Under the pieces are notes generated by a model that worked only from the letters and a program-made list of their open reading frames with translations, searched no databases and was not told the origin of the DNA. The translations under genes and the position numbers were made by a program. From NCBI GenBank assembly GCA_023055425.1, contig JALGPY010000002.1:138994927-139058926 (forward strand): a stretch of DNA of 64,000 nt, read 5' to 3'. Positions 58,801 through 64,000 of the stretch are shown here, piece after piece. How positions within the stretch are numbered: position 1 is the stretch's first letter; each line of letters begins with the position of its first letter. Source of the DNA: Linanthus parryae. Its lineage: Eukaryota; Streptophyta; Magnoliopsida; Ericales; Polemoniaceae.

Positions 58801-59950
58801 TCTCAATCAGTACTTATTCCCAGTCGATGTTTTAGATATTACTCACATCCCAACTCCACAGTCGGATAGACCGGATGAATGGAGTTGGGCTCATGAAGAA
58901 AACTGTGTGTATACTATTAAGTCAGGATACTAAATGATATCACATTGCTCCAGGGAGATAAATGATCAAGGTGAGACGTCACTGAGAAACAAGAGTTCGA
59001 CAAAGCAGCTGTGGAAGATTAAGATCCAAAGGAAAGTTATGTTCTTCTTTTGGAGAGCCAAAAGGAAAGCAATCCCTACGATATCGAACCTAACATCAAA
59101 AGGCATCCAAGTAAACCAAAAATGCACCTTTTTTGAAGGAATCGAAACAGGTATGCATACGTTGTTCAGATGTAAAGAAACAAACAGTTTCTGGGAGAAA
59201 TTTGTTTCGTCCAAAACAAATCTAAGCTTTCAACTACAACAACCCAAGCTTTTCTGGCTTGCGGAGTGCCTGGTGCAACCGACAAGCATTGCAAAAGAAC
59301 GGTTGTGTGTCGGGATCTGGCTACTATGGTGGAGGCGGAATGCAAAAATCTTCAAAGATGAAGAAATCAGCATAGAAAACACCTTTTGAAAGGTCTTTTA
59401 CCTGAAATTGGAGAACTCAGACTCTAGCCAGAGCCCAGTGGATCCAAGAAGAGAGGTCCGAGATTGGCAAGCCCCTATCTTGGAATTTGATGGGTCCTGG
59501 TCTTACGCATGGAGGACAGCCAGCGCAGGCGCTCTGATTAAAGATCATCACAGTTCTCTTATGGCCTCTCAGTCCAAGCAAATCAAAAGGGGATGCGGTG
59601 CGAGGAACTCAGAAGCTCATGCTCTAGAATTCGGGATAGATCTAGCCATCGAGTTGGAAATCACAGACATCCAAATCCAGGGAGATGCTCAGCTCCTTCT
59701 GGATTAGATAGCAGGTAAATTTCATACTCAGGTTGAAGATCGAACCCCAACCAAAATCACTATGGATAGAATCGCAGAGAAGATGAAGACCGTCAAGTCG
59801 GTCAAATGGAAGTGGATCTCGAGAAACATAAATGGGGAAGCGCACAAGCTAGCTCACTACGCAATGAATAAAGGAGATGGGAAATGGTTCACACAGTTTC
59901 CTAGATGGCTCTCTCTTTCAAAGTCTGATAATGTAATTGCCAAGAGTTAG
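55881..59950 (+). pseudogene. LINE ORF2 (endonuclease, RT, zf-RVT, RNase H)
   Basis: ATG 55881 (MNLLAWNVRGLGNPHT) opens the endonuclease, which holds GDFNAI near 56288 and SDHVAL near 56545. Reverse transcriptase is at 56979-57965 with KFDMSKAYDRVEW, RKGCPLSPYMF and the FADD box. The RT thumb and connection run 58077-58835 (KYLGLPTTIGRNK). A zf-RVT part is at 58934-59389 (WRAKRKAIPTISNL). RNase H is at 59408-59950 (LEFDGSWSYAW, NSEAHALEFGIDLAIE). Breaks near 56060, 56627, 56800, 56965, 57963, 58830, 59388 and 59705 make it inactive. Confidence 0.9.
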
Positions 59951-59993
59951 TCTTCAATAAATTTTATTTCTCAAAAAAAAAGCACATGATTTC

Positions 59994-60149
59994 AAAAAAG
60001 ACACATCACGCATTGTCCAGTTTCTGATGCCGGTTCTAGTATCAAACATTGTAAGACTTCGAGTATGTTTGTTGTAAATTCCTCAAGATGGGGACAGCCT
60101 CTATTAGTATAAGCCAATAGAAGGGTGTCAACGGTAAAGCGTGCAATTC
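59994..60149. other. Flank between LINE and possible promoter
   Basis: No feature supported. Confidence 0.4.
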
Positions 60150-60355
60150 ACGTGTACGCACCATAAAGATGACGACCCAGGAGCGTACTGTATTCGCGGC
60201 TCAAATTAGAGAGGTCTCTTTCCAGATCACATCCGACGAACCACCAACTCTCCACTCTGTCGTCTCTCATCAACGGTAATGTAACGAGGAAATTCGCACA
60301 ATTTCACGGCAATTGATCTCCCAATCGCCTCCAGACCTTCAAGAATTCGCTCAAG
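60150..60355 (+). promoter_or_regulatory. Possible promoter and non-coding 5' exon of an off-window gene
   Basis: A CACGTG G-box at 60150 is followed by a CT-rich, low-ATG stretch (60230-60355: TCCACTCTGTCGTCTCTCAT and similar) that ends in GCTCAAG before GTACCACTTTTTC, a good splice donor. It looks like a plant 5'-UTR exon whose coding exons would be right of the window. No coding exon is seen. Confidence 0.3.
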
Positions 60356-61685
60356 GTACCACTTTTTCACTCAACTCTGCATTATTTCCCAAAAAAAATC
60401 TAAATTTTCTCTTATGTTGACCGTAGTTCCTAATTTCTTAAGTTTCAATTTCATGAATAGAATAGGTGCTCATGTGTAGTCTCACATATGATGAAGCTGT
60501 ATGAAGTTCAGGCTCAAGGTCAGAGTAAGGGTTTGAAGCTGAACCCACTAATTGGGTGGAAGCAAAACTGCAACTTAACTGTTTGTTAATTTTACTGAAC
60601 CATGAAATGGAAGGATTGTGTGTAGTTGGATCACAACTAGGTGGGTTTTTTATTATGTGAATTTGATGTTACGAATGTTTGGTTGGAGGGAAAGAGAGCG
60701 AAACTGAACTGGGGGAATTTAAGTGCAGCTTGGGAATGCTGTTAAAGAAGCTCATGTGTGACAATTAATGTGGGAAAGTTGCTGTGAATTTTAGCTAAAA
60801 GGTTGTTTGGCAAATATTGAGTAAAAACTACGGTCTAGTATTGATTCATCGATTTCATGTTAGGTAAAGTCAACTATGGAACTGTTGTGAGAGAGTAACA
60901 TGGCAAAAATATGTGACATATATCAGTTCCATAAAGATGCATATCGACATTTTTAAAAATGTAAGGTCAATGTCGGATGTAGTAGAATTGATCGAAAGCA
61001 GGTTCCGGAAAAAGCATATCCCCCTTACTTGCAGAAAGCTGCTGTGAGACAGCAACAACGGTTAGAAAAGTCAAAACTTTCCTTCTTAGCAGACACACTA
61101 AAAAATGTTTCTTCTGTTGGAAAGCAGCAGTGCTACTAGAAGAAGCATTCCTAAACTAGCCCTTACCGCACGAGCCGGAAGAGGGAAGCATGCCCAATGT
61201 GTTCTGTTTCAAGATCTATGATACATTTATGAAACTGCCCAGCAACATTACGTTTTCCTATGGCATGGGATTGTTGAATTTCAACATGTTTGCAAGCACT
61301 TCTGGTTTGAAATGAGATTGAACACTATTACCCTTCATGGAAAAGTCTATTAAGTTAGAATTGTATTCGATTTCCCTAGAGATGGAGGCACTGGTAACTA
61401 CTCCTACCGAGAAGATTCTAATATTACATTACGAAAAATCTTAGTTTCGAATCGGTTCACAGTCCGGGAGTTCGATACACAATTCCAAATCTGTTTGTCT
61501 AATATTACATTAGACAAACTCTTGGACATATCTTGGGCTCCGGGAACCCGTTTGACTTGAAACAAGAGTTAAACCATAGGTTTTTGGGAGTTCCTGACGC
61601 ATTGGCAGTGTCGAAGTCTACATAATCTTTACGGAAATTTACATATTGGTGTGATGGCGGTAAAAAGTTCCAGTTTTTTTTATTG
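60356..61685. other. Intergenic or intronic DNA
   Basis: No ORF, repeat or RNA gene that I can support. Confidence 0.5.
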
Positions 61686-61689
61686 AACA

Positions 61690-62935
61690 GTTCAACGGCA
61701 ACAACAATTTCCCTCTATGGCAGCAAAGAGTGAAAAATATGTTGTCAAGGGAAGGTCTTATCAAGGATCTAACCAAGAAGAAGTCTGAAAACCCAGCGGG
61801 TGTGAAATATGAAAAGTGGAAGGAGATGGAGAGATGGCGAATAGCACTATTCAGCTATATCTCGGCAACAGTACACTCCGGGAAGTCATCAATGAGACAG
61901 ATCCCTACAAGCTGTGGACGAAGTTGGAGAGCAGGTATAAGTCCAAGTCATTGATGAGTCGACTGTTCTTGAAGCAACAGTTGTATGCGCTACATATGGC
62001 CGAAGAGAAGGATTTTATGGAACACTTGGATGAGTTCAACATGGTTCTAGCAGAGCTGAATGCGGTCGATGCGAAGATTGAAGAATAAGATCAAGAAATT
62101 CTCTTGTTAGTTTCCCTACCTCTTTCGTACTAGCATATCGATACTACGTTGATGTATGGGAAGGATGATATCAAGTTAGGCGAGGTGGTTGCTACTCTTT
62201 ATTTCCCATGAGTCGGTAAGGAAAAAGGAGAGCGACAAGACGCAATTTGATGGAATCATAGCTACATCAGAGGAAAATCAAGATTGTGGAAGGAGAAAAC
62301 AAAAGGAGGCTCATAGGAGGGGAGGTTCCAAATCCAGAGGTGATGACTACAAGTCGCGATGTTACCTTTGTAGTCAAGAAGGACATATTTGAAGTCATTG
62401 TGAGAAGTACAAAGCAGTGAGGAAGATGAATCAACCATCAGAGGTAGCAGTCATTGAGAAGTCCGACAATGTTGACGATCCAGTGGATGTGATGACAGTC
62501 ACTTCAGGTAATGAGAAATCAGAAATTTTAGATTCTGAATGTTCGTTTCACATGTGTGCAGTCAGTTTTCAACTAATGAAGCTTCTGATAGGGGTACTGT
62601 AAAGATGGCTAACAACTCGACTAGTAAAGTTGTTAGAATGGGTACAGTAAGATTTATTAAGATTGATGGGACGATCTTGGCGCTGACGGGGGGTGAGGAA
62701 TGTTCCAGATTTGAGGAAGATTCTTATATCATTGGCGATGTTGGAAAGTAAGGGTTGTAGAGTCTTGATTCAAGGTGGAGGTGTCGAGGTTTTTTCTACG
62801 ACAGACAAGACTGTGCTGCATGGGAAATTGGTTGATGGTCTATACAAACTTGCGGGGAGTGTGCGACATGTGGTCTTATGTCAAACAAGAAGCAAGGAGT
62901 ATAGATCGGCGAGATACGCATGCGGGGCGTATGAA
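61690..62935 (+). pseudogene. copia gag-protease fragment
   Basis: FNGNNNFPLWQQRVKNMLSR starts gag, continuing as YKLWTKLESRYKSKSLMSRL and MEHLDEFNMVLAELNAVDAK after a frame change near 61830. A CYLCSQEGHI half-knuckle lies near 62361, a protease-like SECSFHMC (the usual DSGxS/T site is changed) near 62538, then RNVPDLRKILISLAMLESKG near 62700. At least four breaks. Confidence 0.75.
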
Positions 62936-63448
62936 TGAACAAGGGAAGCAACTAAGGAAATGCACTGGGAATGGACGCGGAGGAGCATGAGGAGGACGTG
63001 CAAGGGTGTTCAAGCGCAAGACGGAGAATGTGCAGGCTATACAAGAGTTGCAGGTTGTTCAAGGAGGTTGTCCAGTTAATGTGATCGAGACGCATATGAA
63101 GGTTGACGATCCACCGTTGATGAGAACATCGATGAAGAAAACTTTTCCAGAAGTAAAGAGGAAGTGAATCTCGTTTGCACTTGACCTGGATAGTGGTGGT
63201 CTCTCCAATGATGTTCGAGCAGGTGTAGAGGTGGAGCCATACCACACCCTTATTAGCAAACTTTAGGACACACCGTGTCAGGGGTGCAAGGAGACACCCC
63301 AGGGAGGGGACGCGAATGGGAGCATATCAGTGGAGATGCCGTGAGGGGCCATGCATGATGAGCATGGAAGATGCGGCGGAGTTGAAATCAACACGGAGTT
63401 AGCTGAGGAATTTGCTGGCACTTGCAGAATTCAAGACAAGGTGGAGTT

Positions 63449-63857
63449 TGTTGGGTTTTCTCGAATTCCGCAAGACGAATCATGTAGGCAATGCGTCTGA
63501 TTTCTTTTCTAAGGAGGTGATCTCTAAGAAGGTGATAGCTTAATCTTGGTGGGCTTTTTACACCTCCTCTAGTTTAGTATAAACAGAGGTGCTAGCTATT
63601 TTTTTATTCATCTGTTCAACTCATGAATGGCACACAGATTTAGTGTGTAGGAGAGTTGCGACACTTGTGCAGAGAATTGTTGGTGTATAGTTTTTCATAC
63701 TAGTGAAAAATCTTTCTTGCCATGAGCACGTAGGAAACTTGGCGTAGCACGTTAAATATTGTGTCATTTATTATCTCGTTCTCCTACATCCTGTATTCGT
63801 GTAGTGATCATGCCTGATTTTCCGTTGCGCGAGAATTCGACGTGATAAATCCCCACA
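63449..63857 (+). repeat. Probable 3' LTR of the RT-less copia element
   Basis: Preceded by a purine-rich AAGGTGGAGTT; starts TGTTGGGTTTTC and ends AAATCCCCACA. 409 bp, TG...CA ended. No second copy in the window to confirm it. Confidence 0.5.
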
Positions 63858-64000
63858 TTCAATTCCTTTAGTCACACATACTTTTTAGTAATATATTAAT
63901 ATAGATACACATATAAATACAGATTATTGAACCCATTCATTACATTTTGTTGATGTTTTTGGAATTACGTAATTGTTCTTGTCTGACATATGAAAATTTA
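63858..64000. other. AT-rich end of the window
   Basis: Nothing supported. Confidence 0.5.

Larger units (their letters stand above)
54328..59978 (+). mobile_element. L1-type LINE, full-length but inactive
   Basis: Flanked by a 15-bp target duplication (54313-54327 and 59979-59993, AAAGCACATGRTTTC with one mismatch). The 3' end has a short poly(A). ORF1 and ORF2 are both present in order. Several stops and frameshifts in each. Confidence 0.92.
61686..63857 (+). mobile_element. copia-derived element lacking reverse transcriptase
   Basis: Gag, a broken zinc knuckle and protease/pre-integrase pieces are followed within 500 bases by a purine tract and a probable 3' LTR. Integrase core, RT and RNase H are absent. 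The 5' LTR was not found before 61686. Confidence 0.6.

Overview
This window is nuclear DNA of a flowering plant, probably a eudicot. The evidence is one long multi-exon host gene with GT-AG introns, large introns full of transposable elements, and many plant-type retroelements. No species can be named from the sequence. Roughly two thirds of the window is recognisable mobile DNA, much of it nested.

Layout. (1) 1-20722, + strand: the 3' half of PHYLLO, the fused menaquinone-type gene that makes the naphthoquinone ring of phylloquinone (vitamin K1). Fifteen exons encode the C-terminal half of the MenD module (SEPHCHC synthase), a complete MenC module (o-succinylbenzoate synthase) and a complete MenH module (alpha/beta hydrolase). 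The MenF-like part and the start of MenD lie left of the window. All exons join in frame and key catalytic residues are intact. The introns are bloated: an 8-kb intron holds a DNA transposon split by a young Ty1-copia element, plus two TRIM-like elements. Other introns hold a second copy of the DNA transposon family, nested foldback elements and two Tourist-like MITEs. (2) 20723-29700: intergenic DNA with an RNase H fragment, a foldback element and a truncated copia element. (3) 29745-30045, +: a small two-exon gene for a secreted six-cysteine peptide. (4) 30961-36400, -: a decayed L1-type LINE. (5) 37376-49778: a decayed LTR retroelement with 175-bp LTRs. Inside it sits a 6.65-kb PIF/Harbinger element (42333-48987). 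The Harbinger element carries two Myb/SANT genes, a DDE transposase and a fourth gene on the opposite strand. Arrays of 14-bp palindromes spaced exactly 21 bp lie near both of its ends. (6) 49779-54330: retroelement fragments (gypsy gag, copia RNase H) and short duplications. (7) 54328-59978, +: a full-length LINE with a 15-bp target duplication. (8) 60150-64000: a possible 5'-UTR exon and a copia element lacking reverse transcriptase, with a probable 3' LTR.

How it fits together. PHYLLO and the small cysteine-rich gene are the two host genes I can support. Everything else is mobile DNA of several layers. The most unusual object is the Harbinger element, with its extra genes and periodic binding-site-like arrays.
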